This document shows positions 1 through 10,635 of a DNA stretch of 53,474 bases, piece by piece. The notes under the pieces were generated by a model. That model saw nothing but the letters and a program-made list of their open reading frames with translations. It was not told where the DNA came from and did no database searches. This stretch comes from a virus: the IMG/VR virus record IMGVR_UViG_3300025131_010455, positions 1-53,474 of that record; one strand, given 5' to 3'. Position 1 is the first letter of the stretch. Every line of letters starts with the position of its first letter. The translations under genes and the position numbers were made by a program.

Positions 1-3000
1 ATACATAGCATAGGGTGTTGTGCTATTGTTATTAATCCAATCAAATTGTGGTGGTATAATATATTTTCCTATTTTTTGACACATGCCCCAAATTGATTGG
101 CCAAATATATTAGTCGCAACTTCAAAGGCTTCTGCAGATAGGTCGGCCCCAAGAAGCCCTGCAGGGTCTAAAGTTGTTATTTCGCGCAATAAATTAATAT
201 TAGCTTTTTCTTTTATAATGGAAATAAATTCTCTCTTGTTTCCAACTACGCGATAAGGCATTGCAATTACCGCTTCAGAAATTTCTTTAGAGTCGGCCAA
301 TCGTCCTAATTGTTTCTTCTTACCGCCCTTCCCCTCCGAGCCAAATATACGTTTAAACAATGAACCAGTTTTAGGATTATATGCGGCCGGCCGAAAACTG
401 TCTTTTAACTCAATAAATATTCCTTCATTGTTGTTGGGGATTAATCCATAATCTTTCCAAACGCCAAAAGAGGTTGCAGGAACTTTGGCAGTACTGTATC
501 CAGAAGCAAAATCTCCATCACAACAATGAGGCACACGATTATCGCCATAAAGGTTCGAATCTAAAGCTCCGGAATAATTCAAAATTGGCGTTTCAAATTT
601 ACTATTTACTGACCACACATTAAAAGAGTCTTCTGGGCTTTCTTCTACTTCCAGTGCTTGGCCTGTAATTGCTGCCCATTTAGCTTTTTTAATGCTTGTT
701 CTGGTGAACAAATTAACTGAAGCTGATAGCTGCATTGCATTTACAAAAGCAAGATTTTCATGACTAGCGCTTGGCATTCCGTGGGGGCGAGCATTCATCA
801 CTAACGAATCTCTCATAGTGTCGGCATTTAAGCCAGCATATGAATTGAAATAATGCGTGTTATTTTTACAATAATCAATTATTTCTTTAAAAGCAAATTC
901 GCTTGATTCTTTTTCGAACATTTCACGTGCCTGATCTGGCTTAAATACCATTCTAGCTGTAGCTCTCCCATAAAAATAAGGTGGTGTATATGGCGCATAT
1001 GCTGCACCTCCAACATTTCCACTTTTATAATGTTCTAGGAAGTTGGCTTCACTACCCAATGTATCTTGAATTTGAGTTGGGAATCCATAGGGCGCGCCAC
1101 GTGCATGTATAGTATAGGGTGCCTTATCAGTTGTAGCACCATGCCATGTTCCTTGCGGCGAGCCGTCACCACCATTAACAGCAAATTTAGATGGACCTTC
1201 ATACATAATAAAATCTTTAGTTTTATACATGTCTACATCCATATAATATGTCGTACCAGATTGAAATATTAAATCACACTTATGTTGAGGCGTGGACACA
1301 AAAGAAGTAAAAACTTCCTTTTCTAAGAAAAATTTAGGTATTTCTCCAAAAAAGTTATGAGCCGCTAAAGAATATCTAAAATCACTATCTCCATCCCAAG
1401 CAAACTCATGAGTGCGACCGAGCTGAGCTGCAGCTTGTAAAGTTTCAGCTGTCACATTTCCAATAATTCTTGATGAACCATCAGAGCTGCTAATTGGTAA
1501 AACTTCCGCCGGATTCAATAAGCTTTCAAAAGAAAGTCTATAATCAAAAGAAGTCTCTGAATTCGTATATTTATTATCACCTGCAGGTATTATAGTGCCA
1601 GTTAATGCGGGATAATCAACAGCGATACCAGATTTTATTGTATTATACATTATACCCGGTGCATAAAAAAGATCTAAGAAAGCTTGCAAACCTTCGGCGC
1701 GCCATTCTGCTGGTATATTTTGATTTATAGTGCCCAATTTTCGAGTGCCCAATGTATCAGGATCGATACCAGAGCCGGTCGTAGCTATAATATGCGGTCC
1801 AAACGATTGAGATAACATAGCTCCAAGTTGTACAGTTCTTAACATGGGATAAAAGCCATTGTATGGTAATAGTTTTTTAATACCCTTACAAGTTAATTTA
1901 AACATTTTTGGTTTTGCAATCCCATCGTGATCACTTTTGATTGCCTTATAATACTTCATAAACTCAGTATGAGAAAATGTTGTATAAAACTGATCATCAA
2001 CCACATCTGAACTTGCAGAAAATATATCAGCACCTTCAAGTGTAAGAAATTCATTATTTTTCACGTGAAATCCATGAGCGCTTGATAAGTATTTATCCAT
2101 ATGCTCAGAAATTCTAAACTCTGGAATTACTGAATAATTTTGACCCATTACTCTAATATCTTCGGCATAATCATCATATGAATCGTACCAGGGATCTCGG
2201 CCAGCTTGCTTGTTCGCCCTATATGTTGCCCACCACATGTGACTTTTATGATTGGCATTTGCTGCACTTTGACTGACCACGTCAAATCTTGGATACTCAT
2301 AACACAATGAAGCTGAATTTGCCAATGGTTGAAAACCAGATGTGTTGCCGGCAGTCCAATTGTCAAAAGCTTTCAGATGATAACTATAAGCATTATTATA
2401 CCAATGCCAAAACTGAGTAGTGCCTAAAGCCCCATTCTCCACAAAAACTTTGTCCGCTTCAGCAGTAAGGCTGAAGTTGGCGCTACTAGTTGTTGGAAGG
2501 TTCATACTATAGCGCCAATTAGAAGTATAGCTAGTATTTGCTATCTGATCTCTCGCGCTAACAGCCAAACTTGTGCCTGGATAGTTACAGTCCAATGGCC
2601 AAACACTCAAACCGGCTGAAGATGTACCTACATCATTATAACCAGCTGCTCCCGGACTAGAATTATAATTCCATGTTGATCCTGGCACTTGAAGGAAGTC
2701 TAAATCATTTCTTGCCTGATATCGACCTTCAAGTCGCATGCGATCGACTTCTTTGGCACGCCAGAATGTTCTAAGTGGTCTATAATTTCTAATTTTATTC
2801 GGATGAATTGCAAAAACGCGGCGATTAATACTATTTTCTGTGACCACAGACAGTGGCCAATCATTTTCTTCACCATTAACCTCTGACTCTTCAGTATATC
2901 GTGTTCTTCCGCGAACTTTCTTTAAATACGTATTTTGCTCTCTTGGGAATATTGTTTCTCTATATAATAAATTTTTAAATTTTAAACTAGAAAGCACTTC

Positions 3001-6000
3001 AACTTCATTATCAATATAAATCGACTTAAGATCTTCATAGAATTGTTTTCCAATTTCAGAATTTAAGTTAATTGAAGTATGTTCTATATTTAAAAGATCA
3101 CCGTTGACGCCATCGTGTGTTGAAAAATAAACCAAATTGTTACCATATGTATGTTCTAGAGTCAGTCCTTTCTTGTCTGTTGTATCTATTCTATGAATCA
3201 TTGGCCTATATCTAGAAGAAACTGGTGGCTCAGTAAAATGTATAAATCTATCAAATATTTTTATAGTCTGACCAACTTTCGGAAGTTTATAGTCTGGAAA
3301 ATTAATGTTATTATTTTTTCTCTGGTAACGCGCAACAGGATGTTCGCCTGTGCGTATTTGCTTCCACGATGGCCATCCATATATACCGCCTCGATTAAGC
3401 ATAATCGCATTAAAAGCCACACCGCTATCCCTACCAGAAGGCTGAGCACCTTCATTTATACTATATCCTCCAACAACAGACGAAATAAAATGTCTATTAA
3501 GATATTGGGCGTCAGTAAGTGCTGCATCTCCAATATAAGGAGTTCCAAGCGGCCATCCAACATTGTTATCCGAACTAGTAATCGGCTCAAGAATATGAAA
3601 ATTAAGGCCTGCAAAATCTGTGTGGTGTCTAGAAGCATCTATAATATTGCTGGCGCCGTGCCTTTTGTCTGCACCCCAACGGCGCACATTTAATCCTAGA
3701 TTATAAAAAGTGCCAAATTCACTAGCACTTAAAAATCGTAAACCACCAGAGACATCAGAAGAGGCAAAGCTAGCAAGACTATGATCAGGTTGTTGATAAC
3801 CAACAATAATGTTTTCTGCAGATGCAGTAATCCATGCATATTGCATATCGCTCTGTGGGATTTGATGTCTAACATACCAATTATCATATTGTGATGCTGT
3901 TATTACGGTACCACCTTCTGAAACGTGACCAAGGCCGCCGGCAGAACCATATGCCCCTTCAAACTTTAATACTTTTTTGGTATTCCTATTAACTTTGTGA
4001 TAAGATGCAGTTCCCTCATACGTATAGACAGAGGCGGCGCCAGAAATGCCATCATAAGCGCCAGGATAAATAAATCCAGCAGCAATAGCGCGAGCCCAGC
4101 TTGAAGAATTTTGCATATCACTTTGATATCCAAATTGTTTTGTGTGGTTTGTTAATAATTCTTTAAGTGCTGTTCTGACAGAAAGATTTCTCCAAGGTAA
4201 AGCATTATATACTGAATATTCTTCTGCTTCAACATCTAAAAATCCTCTGCTCATAACTTCTGCACCGCCAGGTGCAGAAAACTTGTTAACAAACACAAAC
4301 TTATTAGTGCCGGCTATATCTCGATCTGGTAAGTTAAAACCAACATGACCACTAAATACATTATCTTCTACTGCGATTATATTTATTGCCCCATCCTCAA
4401 CAAGAGCGCGATTGTTAGTTGAGCGACCATGGGTTTGAACTACCTCATAATCATGAGTGTAATTTCCTATATTTGTATAATATCCTTTGGCTGAAGAACC
4501 TGTTGTCTGTCTAATATTTCTAATGTTGACAGGTCTTTTTGCTGTTTCGTCGCGATAAAATACAGCACGAGGATTGTCATATCCGCCAAAATCTGAATCA
4601 AGCGGATTGCTTACTTTATACCATTCATTACTGGGAGTTGCAGATTGCGACAATCTCCAACCTTCTTCTCTGTTAGTAGCATCATTTCCGGTGCCAAGAT
4701 GTGTCCAAACGTGTCTGTGTTGTTTTCCTCCAACATGTTTTTCTGTAAACGGCCCTTGCATTGGTACTTCTTTATCGGATCCGTATGTATCGTGATGTAA
4801 ATTAACTATTCGCGCATTAGCTGGACCTTGATTGCTATCAAGTTTTTGATCAACATTATCTTGAGTAAGAATATTAAATGGAAATAAAAGTTCACCCTTG
4901 CCGGCTTCTGAGTTTGCTCCCTCGACTTTAAAAACAAATTTGCGTTTTGTATTTAAAGTAGGGTCATCTTGACAATCAACAGCTATGTGTCCGCTATAGG
5001 TATCAACGCTTCCTGTTTTAAAATAAGATGCAGATGCCTGTAAGTGATTATTCGCATCAGAATTGTCAAAAACTCTAAATATTGCATTCGAATAATCAAG
5101 TTTTTTATTATCAGAAAAGTTAGTACCGCCATGAATTATTTTATTTCTTTCGACTTTATATCGATACGGGCGAGAAAATCTTCTTATTGCATAAGTGGAT
5201 CCAGAAACATTTTTACTAGTATATGTTGTTTGAATAGTTTGTCTATTATTGTCGACATTAGAATCTCCACTAGAATATGGAGCTGCCTTAGTAGATCGAT
5301 CTTTCCACCACAAACAGTTATCAGATTGATCGGTAGCTACAGCAGGAACAGGTGCGTGTCCCTGCTTCCAATTATAAAGCATTTCATTGATGCCAAATAA
5401 GTGTGCTTCAGGGTCATCTAATTTTATTTCCAAAGTGGGGAATTTGGTCCAATATTTATTTCTTTCTAATATATGGCTTTCAACCATATTTCGAATACCT
5501 TGACCAAATTCTGCAGATGCAGGTACCAGCTGCTCTAAGAATATACCTAGTGCAGAATCAATCCATTTATAATAATCAATAAATTTTACTAAATTAGGAG
5601 TATTACCAACTCTTTCAAAGAAAAGTTGTCTCAATTTAGATAAATCTTTATAATCTTGTCGATATCTATTAACTGGTTCTCCAATTAAGTTATTAAAATC
5701 AACAATTGTCGCAAAGAAATTAATTATTTCCTCTGAAATAACTTGATACATGCTTTTTTCAAAAGCAAAAAAGTGACTAATCGGCCTAGTTTCTCGTGTG
5801 AATATTAAATCGTCGTCCGCTTCTGATTCTAATATTTTTATAGTATCGGAAGAATGTAGGTTTTCAGGTAAAGATTGCTTTGAGCTTTGTACAAACTCTT
5901 TAGTTATAACTGTAGTGTTCGCAGGAAAATTATATCCAACGCCAGTGTGTTGTTTTTTAAGTAAATGACCTTGTGTGCCATATCTATCATTTAAATATAC

Positions 6001-8913
6001 AGAGCCGGATGAAATATCTTGCACTGCGAAAAAGCCATCGCTGTTAGAGCTAGTTACTTGGTTAAAATCCCAGTGCAGTGCTAAGGTTTCTAATTGTGGT
6101 ATATAATTATCAGTTAACTTTGTCTGGCCAGGATATGCGTGCCAATAGGCATTTAAAGTACCAAAATTAGATGCATCTCTGGCATGTGCATTGATTGCGC
6201 CGTTTGGAATATAATCTGCCCAAGCGCGAGTTGAAGATATTCGTATATCAGTAGGAGCTTGAAGTGTTCCACTGAAATCTGTTCTATGAGCGCCGATGTA
6301 AAGACGCTTTGAGCTAGTTAAGAATGTCACCCCACGAGAGCTATCAACTGTTCCAGTGACGAAAAATGATTCTAATATTGTATCTTTGTCAATATTCACA
6401 CCATAAAATTCAACCTTATAGTCTTGATTGGCAAAGTGTGAACCACCCAATTTATAAGATTGAGGATGACTTTTCGGAAGTACTCTAACTGCAAAATTCC
6501 ATTTTCTATTATCATATACATTTTTAAATGTTGAGCTTGTTAATTCAAGAGCCAAAGATTTTCGCGAACTGGTAAGCATAAATCTCACATCAGATTTAGT
6601 ATAACCTTTTCCGCTTATAACATCTTCATGTAAGGTTTTTCTAACGGCATACACTTGAAAGTTAGCAGCATCTGGATTATTCCAAGCGGTATCCCCTTGA
6701 TCCCCGACTTCTGATGCCGGCATATGTATGCCAAAAATTGAACTTGATACAAAATCAGCTGGTATCCAATTAGCCTCATTGACTTTAAACTGCTTAGGGA
6801 ATAGCACTTCTGTTTCAAATGTCATCGCAGAGCCTGAATCGATTGTCCCTGACATAAATGATGTTGAATTCAAATTACTACTAGCTGTCATTTGGTAAAC
6901 AACAGAATCATTGGTATCTGAGGTGTAAAAATTAACATAATTTTTTCTTACAACAGAATCTCTAAAATTATCTTTAAGATCATATGTGATGCCATGACCA
7001 TAAATGTTGAATTTAATTAATTCATCATCCACGCCAAAACATCGAATCAAATTTCTAAATGACTTTTCCGTGCCTTTTGATTTGTATATATAAATTAAGT
7101 TGTTATATATGTTTTGATAAATTAGGTTTTTTAAATTATGAATTTTATCTTCAAATTTTTTGTTATGACTCTGTTGTAACATGTGCTCTAAAATTGTTGC
7201 ATCTGCAAATAATTCAGGCGTAAAGAGTCCTTTATCGGTTAATAATTTTCTTGTGAACGGAAGTGGTTTAAAACTACTGCTAAAATACGTTTCATTTTTT
7301 AACTTATTTAATGAATCTATTTGCAACCAAACAGTGTCAAAATAACTTGACATTATCTGAGTTAATTTTTTAGCGGTCAGATCGCCTTTATATTCGTCTT
7401 CCTCTATAATCCATGCAGGAAGCGAATGATACATCGATGCATTGTTGCGATAATCATATTCAACACCAATTTTTCTTTTTCCTTCAGCATATGCAGAAAC
7501 ACGTGGATGAAATGAATATAGAATTGGATCTTTAAATTCTGCTGCGGAGGCGCTAGATTCTACTATGGCAGAGCCAGTGCTTCGGGAAACTGTTTTATAA
7601 TTATTAAACGTTCCATTACTAATTCTTCCTGAATAGTCTAAAATCGTTTGATCTACAGAAGAAGTTTGTGTTACCCCTTCATTAAATTTATAATAAATTC
7701 CTAAATCAGTATTTGCTAAATCAGTATTTGTTCCACCTCCAATATCTCTAAAATAATTTAAATTAATATCTTTTGAACTTCTTTTCGTTTTCCAGAATCT
7801 AAAATCATCAATTGAAGCAGATAATTTACCCCAACCGAGGCCGGCTTCGGTTCTAGTAGAGTCAACAGTATGCGCACATAAGGCGCCAATTGTACCAGTT
7901 AGCGTGCCGCTAATATAGCCAACAGTCCCAGCTAGCGTTTCTGAAGCAACTGCAGATCCCTTATAAAGATTTTCCACGGCGCCGGTAATTGTGTGATTGC
8001 ATTTTCCATCAATATATAATTTTGATTCAAGATTAGAAGAAACATTTTTGAATGTAAACGCATAATGATGCCATGCGCCATCTGCTATGCTGCCAGTTGT
8101 AATATCTTTTCCAATACTAGCAGTCGCAAAGCCGGCAGCATTTTCTGTGCCTGACATATAAGTAACATAAAATGGTGAATCGTTATATCCCTGACCGCCA
8201 GACATTTCAATTGTCAAACGAGCAGAATCTTCAGCTGATGCACCTCCGTTTGTAGTTAAAGCAACATCAAATATGACCTCTTTGTTTGTAAGTGAAGGAA
8301 GAAATTCATCTTTTTTCATCCAAAATTCTACAGTATTACCCTTAGTACCTCCAATTTTTAGATTAGATTCTCTTCTTTTGCCGAGATCAAGTATGTTAGC
8401 ATAACCATCAGTCCAATCACCAGATGTATCTTGTATATCTTTACCTTTAACGCGCTTGCTGGTATGTGGCCCACCTTTTATTGAAATATATTCATATGAA
8501 CCGGTCTCGGGCGCGCCATAACCATCATATAAACCATTTTGTGTTCCCCAACCGCTGGCACCTACGCCGCCGGTGTGGGCAGAAAATATTACATAACCAT
8601 TTGTTCTAGGATATTCATTATCAAAAATGTGGATATCAAAATAAGAAGCACTATTGTACCAATCTAGTCTCTCAAACAAAGACCCATCATAAGGATAAGT
8701 CTTATAAATTCTTGAAATTGCATCTTCATAATATTGTTCTGCGGAACCAAATTTTGCAAAATTGCCTGCATTTGAAAAATCGACTGCTGGAATAAATCTA
8801 TCTTTATCTTTTTTCCACGCTTCGATGTATCTATAAGATTCTGCTTCTTCTCCTATGGTACCTAAGCTAGCAGAAGAATATGTTTTATTAAATAAATCTT
8901 TTATATTTGCCAT
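1..8913 (-). CDS. Giant virion protein with LamG-type lectin domain (partial, C terminus outside window)
   Basis: One uninterrupted minus-strand frame starts at ATG 8913 and is still open at base 1, giving at least 2971 residues. I followed this frame over most of its length and saw no stop. Residues of about 170-390 look like a LamG/concanavalin-type jelly roll, with the typical stretches DGAWHHYAFTF and KLYIDGK. Around residues 609-625 the stretch KGTEKSFRNLIRCFG matches the KGT-x(4)-R-x-L-x(4)-G pattern I associate with tail protein I of P2, the counterpart of part of T4 gp7. The rest is rich in Ser, Thr, Asn, Gly, Tyr and Trp, as in tail-fibre or adhesin proteins. It follows the gp25-like and gp6-like genes, where T4 has gp7 and gp8 and P2 has gpI and gpH. 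A wedge or fibre protein that binds host glycans is my inference. The upstream stop lies 6 bases away and the RBS is weak. Confidence 0.85.
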   Translation of the reverse strand, partial: MANIKDLFNKTYSSASLGTIGEEAESYRYIEAWKKDKDRFIPAVDFSNAGNFAKFGSAEQYYEDAISRIYKTYPYDGSLFERLDWYNSASYFDIHIFDNEYPRTNGYVIFSAHTGGVGASGWGTQNGLYDGYGAPETGSYEYISIKGGPHTSKRVKGKDIQDTSGDWTDGYANILDLGKRRESNLKIGGTKGNTVEFWMKKDEFLPSLTNKEVIFDVALTTNGGASAEDSARLTIEMSGGQGYNDSPFYVTYMSGTENAAGFATASIGKDITTGSIADGAWHHYAFTFKNVSSNLESKLYIDGKCNHTITGAVENLYKGSAVASETLAGTVGYISGTLTGTIGALCAHTVDSTRTEAGLGWGKLSASIDDFRFWKTKRSSKDINLNYFRDIGGGTNTDLANTDLGIYYKFNEGVTQTSSVDQTILDYSGRISNGTFNNYKTVSRSTGSAIVESSASAAEFKDPILYSFHPRVSAYAEGKRKIGVEYDYRNNASMYHSLPAWIIEEDEYKGDLTAKKLTQIMSSYFDTVWLQIDSLNKLKNETYFSSSFKPLPFTRKLLTDKGLFTPELFADATILEHMLQQSHNKKFEDKIHNLKNLIYQNIYNNLIYIYKSKGTEKSFRNLIRCFGVDDELIKFNIYGHGITYDLKDNFRDSVVRKNYVNFYTSDTNDSVVYQMTASSNLNSTSFMSGTIDSGSAMTFETEVLFPKQFKVNEANWIPADFVSSSIFGIHMPASEVGDQGDTAWNNPDAANFQVYAVRKTLHEDVISGKGYTKSDVRFMLTSSRKSLALELTSSTFKNVYDNRKWNFAVRVLPKSHPQSYKLGGSHFANQDYKVEFYGVNIDKDTILESFFVTGTVDSSRGVTFLTSSKRLYIGAHRTDFSGTLQAPTDIRISSTRAWADYIPNGAINAHARDASNFGTLNAYWHAYPGQTKLTDNYIPQLETLALHWDFNQVTSSNSDGFFAVQDISSGSVYLNDRYGTQGHLLKKQHTGVGYNFPANTTVITKEFVQSSKQSLPENLHSSDTIKILESEADDDLIFTRETRPISHFFAFEKSMYQVISEEIINFFATIVDFNNLIGEPVNRYRQDYKDLSKLRQLFFERVGNTPNLVKFIDYYKWIDSALGIFLEQLVPASAEFGQGIRNMVESHILERNKYWTKFPTLEIKLDDPEAHLFGINEMLYNWKQGHAPVPAVATDQSDNCLWWKDRSTKAAPYSSGDSNVDNNRQTIQTTYTSKNVSGSTYAIRRFSRPYRYKVERNKIIHGGTNFSDNKKLDYSNAIFRVFDNSDANNHLQASASYFKTGSVDTYSGHIAVDCQDDPTLNTKRKFVFKVEGANSEAGKGELLFPFNILTQDNVDQKLDSNQGPANARIVNLHHDTYGSDKEVPMQGPFTEKHVGGKQHRHVWTHLGTGNDATNREEGWRLSQSATPSNEWYKVSNPLDSDFGGYDNPRAVFYRDETAKRPVNIRNIRQTTGSSAKGYYTNIGNYTHDYEVVQTHGRSTNNRALVEDGAINIIAVEDNVFSGHVGFNLPDRDIAGTNKFVFVNKFSAPGGAEVMSRGFLDVEAEEYSVYNALPWRNLSVRTALKELLTNHTKQFGYQSDMQNSSSWARAIAAGFIYPGAYDGISGAASVYTYEGTASYHKVNRNTKKVLKFEGAYGSAGGLGHVSEGGTVITASQYDNWYVRHQIPQSDMQYAWITASAENIIVGYQQPDHSLASFASSDVSGGLRFLSASEFGTFYNLGLNVRRWGADKRHGASNIIDASRHHTDFAGLNFHILEPITSSDNNVGWPLGTPYIGDAALTDAQYLNRHFISSVVGGYSINEGAQPSGRDSGVAFNAIMLNRGGIYGWPSWKQIRTGEHPVARYQRKNNNINFPDYKLPKVGQTIKIFDRFIHFTEPPVSSRYRPMIHRIDTTDKKGLTLEHTYGNNLVYFSTHDGVNGDLLNIEHTSINLNSEIGKQFYEDLKSIYIDNEVEVLSSLKFKNLLYRETIFPREQNTYLKKVRGRTRYTEESEVNGEENDWPLSVVTENSINRRVFAIHPNKIRNYRPLRTFWRAKEVDRMRLEGRYQARNDLDFLQVPGSTWNYNSSPGAAGYNDVGTSSAGLSVWPLDCNYPGTSLAVSARDQIANTSYTSNWRYSMNLPTTSSANFSLTAEADKVFVENGALGTTQFWHWYNNAYSYHLKAFDNWTAGNTSGFQPLANSASLCYEYPRFDVVSQSAANANHKSHMWWATYRANKQAGRDPWYDSYDDYAEDIRVMGQNYSVIPEFRISEHMDKYLSSAHGFHVKNNEFLTLEGADIFSASSDVVDDQFYTTFSHTEFMKYYKAIKSDHDGIAKPKMFKLTCKGIKKLLPYNGFYPMLRTVQLGAMLSQSFGPHIIATTGSGIDPDTLGTRKLGTINQNIPAEWRAEGLQAFLDLFYAPGIMYNTIKSGIAVDYPALTGTIIPAGDNKYTNSETSFDYRLSFESLLNPAEVLPISSSDGSSRIIGNVTAETLQAAAQLGRTHEFAWDGDSDFRYSLAAHNFFGEIPKFFLEKEVFTSFVSTPQHKCDLIFQSGTTYYMDVDMYKTKDFIMYEGPSKFAVNGGDGSPQGTWHGATTDKAPYTIHARGAPYGFPTQIQDTLGSEANFLEHYKSGNVGGAAYAPYTPPYFYGRATARMVFKPDQAREMFEKESSEFAFKEIIDYCKNNTHYFNSYAGLNADTMRDSLVMNARPHGMPSASHENLAFVNAMQLSASVNLFTRTSIKKAKWAAITGQALEVEESPEDSFNVWSVNSKFETPILNYSGALDSNLYGDNRVPHCCDGDFASGYSTAKVPATSFGVWKDYGLIPNNNEGIFIELKDSFRPAAYNPKTGSLFKRIFGSEGKGGKKKQLGRLADSKEISEAVIAMPYRVVGNKREFISIIKEKANINLLREITTLDPAGLLGADLSAEAFEVATNIFGQSIWGMCQKIGKYIIPPQFDWINNNSTTPYAMY
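7701..7730. repeat. Exact 15-bp tandem duplication
   Basis: The 15-base unit CTAAATCAGTATTTG occurs twice head to tail. It lies inside the giant virion gene and equals five codons, so the frame is kept and the protein reads NTDLANTDLG. This is most simply a recent in-frame slippage or duplication event just after the LamG domain. Confidence 0.9.
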
Positions 8914-8919
8914 AACTAG

Positions 8920-10635
8920 CTATTCTACCCTAAATTTAAAAACTTCCGATTGTTCTACATACTTCTTATTAACTTTATAAAGAACCTTAATACCATAAGC
9001 AAAATCTTTTTGTAATAAAGACATGTCTAAATCAAAATAATTTCCACTAATATCATAAGAAAGTCTTGTGTGATTAACGCTACCAGTACCATACTTAATA
9101 ACGTCTAAATCATCGCTAATTCTAAAAACTTTATAATAAGCATCTTCAACATATTCGCTTTCAATATCAGTAGATGCTCTGCTGTAAATAGTTGGATTCC
9201 AATCTTTTTGTCTCACATACAATCTAAATCTAGCGGTTTCTTCATCTGTATATACAGGTTTTAAGTTTGTTATTGAGGATACGTAAGATGGGTTTAAATT
9301 ATGATGAGGCATGCTGCCGCTGTAAGACTTAACTGTTATCATCGAACCAGTGTATAATTCTGTATACGATGCCCCAACTCCGTTATAGCTCGGTGCGGAC
9401 TCAGTAAACCAAACATCATAAATTTTTGGGTCGCTTCCTGTATATGCAAATGTTGCTGAATAAATACCTTTTTCTATTCTCGATGCTGTAATTACAGTTT
9501 GAGCATTAACAGTGACGCCACCCACGCCATCAAGAGGCAAAGTCTTAGCTTGGTCGACGCCTTTTTTGAAACTTGAACTCGAATATATTCTAACATAAAG
9601 TTTTTCTTTTCCGTCTGCAGTCGCAGTGAGGCCGGGAATATCTTTTAATTGTCCTCGAATATTATTATAAAGATATAAAGTATTTAAATTATCTGCCCCA
9701 GGGGCTAGCGCGCTGCTCAAATAAAAATTTCCTCTATTATCTTTTTTCGAAGAATCCCATCTAACTTCTATTACCGGTCTCTTAAAAAAGAATTCCGTTC
9801 CTCTAGCAAAGAATTTTTTTGTATAATATGATTTTGTTGCGCCGGCAAGGTGCTGAAAATAATTTGTTCCAGATATCACGTGATACCCGGGATACTTGTC
9901 TGCGACATTAGAGCCGGAAAAATATCCTTCTTGGCTGGAAGTTAAAGAAATTATAACTCCATAGTCTGTTTTAGAACCTAAAACATCAGCATTTCCGCCA
10001 TCGCCGCGATCACCACTTCCCCCCGTATTAATCCACTGTTCTGCCAATGTAGTAATATCAATTTCTAAATCTTCTGTTCCGTCTGTAAAACTTAAAGTAA
10101 AAGAAGAAGATGATTCCGTTGGTCGACCATCGGGTCTAATATAGCCCTCATCGCTATTACCATTATCCGTAATATAATCGCCACCTTGAGTTTCCCAAGC
10201 AGTACCGGCACTAGCATTGATCCAATTTGCCCCTTCTTGATCGTATGTTTTATCTCGATAGCTTTCCATATCTAGACCAATGCCTTCTTCCCAAGACTTA
10301 GTCAGTGCAGATACCACAAGTGTAAAAGATTTTGGCACTGTAAATGGATGTATTGCATTGTACATTCTTAAATAAAATTGTGCACTTCCGCTTTGAGGAA
10401 TATCGCCATTTTCCCTAGATGATGAAATTTCTGACATTGGAAATTGAACTAAAATTCGTGATAATTCCGTAGTCTTAGCGCTAGTTGCCGTTTCCGCTGC
10501 TTGGCCATATATAGAGAACACCTCTAAAGAATCAGAAGCACCCATATTTGATGCAGTCGCACGTGTTGACAAATCTGATTTAAAAGCATTAGTAATTGTT
10601 GTATCTTTAGTTGCTACAAATCTTTTAATGGCCAT
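8920..10635 (-). CDS. Putative DNRLRE-like structural protein of the baseplate/fibre region
   Basis: 571 residues. The N-terminal 230 residues have the layout of DNRLRE-type domains found in surface and fibre proteins: an opening 'ATKDTTIT' strand, then LVQFPMS, then VSALTKSWEEG, and an Asn/Trp-rich segment before GGDY. The remainder is beta-rich with many Ser, Thr and Tyr. There is no signal peptide or membrane segment. Its ATG overlaps the stop of the gp6-like gene by one base (TAATG) and it is followed closely by the giant LamG gene, so it belongs to the baseplate operon. A fibre-attachment or peripheral wedge protein is likely. The domain match is by eye and the exact role is unknown. Confidence 0.6.
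   Translation of the reverse strand: MAIKRFVATKDTTITNAFKSDLSTRATASNMGASDSLEVFSIYGQAAETATSAKTTELSRILVQFPMSEISSSRENGDIPQSGSAQFYLRMYNAIHPFTVPKSFTLVVSALTKSWEEGIGLDMESYRDKTYDQEGANWINASAGTAWETQGGDYITDNGNSDEGYIRPDGRPTESSSSFTLSFTDGTEDLEIDITTLAEQWINTGGSGDRGDGGNADVLGSKTDYGVIISLTSSQEGYFSGSNVADKYPGYHVISGTNYFQHLAGATKSYYTKKFFARGTEFFFKRPVIEVRWDSSKKDNRGNFYLSSALAPGADNLNTLYLYNNIRGQLKDIPGLTATADGKEKLYVRIYSSSSFKKGVDQAKTLPLDGVGGVTVNAQTVITASRIEKGIYSATFAYTGSDPKIYDVWFTESAPSYNGVGASYTELYTGSMITVKSYSGSMPHHNLNPSYVSSITNLKPVYTDEETARFRLYVRQKDWNPTIYSRASTDIESEYVEDAYYKVFRISDDLDVIKYGTGSVNHTRLSYDISGNYFDLDMSLLQKDFAYGIKVLYKVNKKYVEQSEVFKFRVE

Noticed and set aside
2148-2366. Short minus-strand frames at 2148-2366, 3261-3638 and 6615-6818
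   Set aside because: They lie in a different frame inside the giant gene and have no ribosome-binding site or recognisable protein features.
3193-3693. 166-codon plus-strand frame
   Set aside because: It is the exact antisense of the giant virion gene's reading frame, with no RBS and low-complexity composition. It is a shadow of the giant gene.
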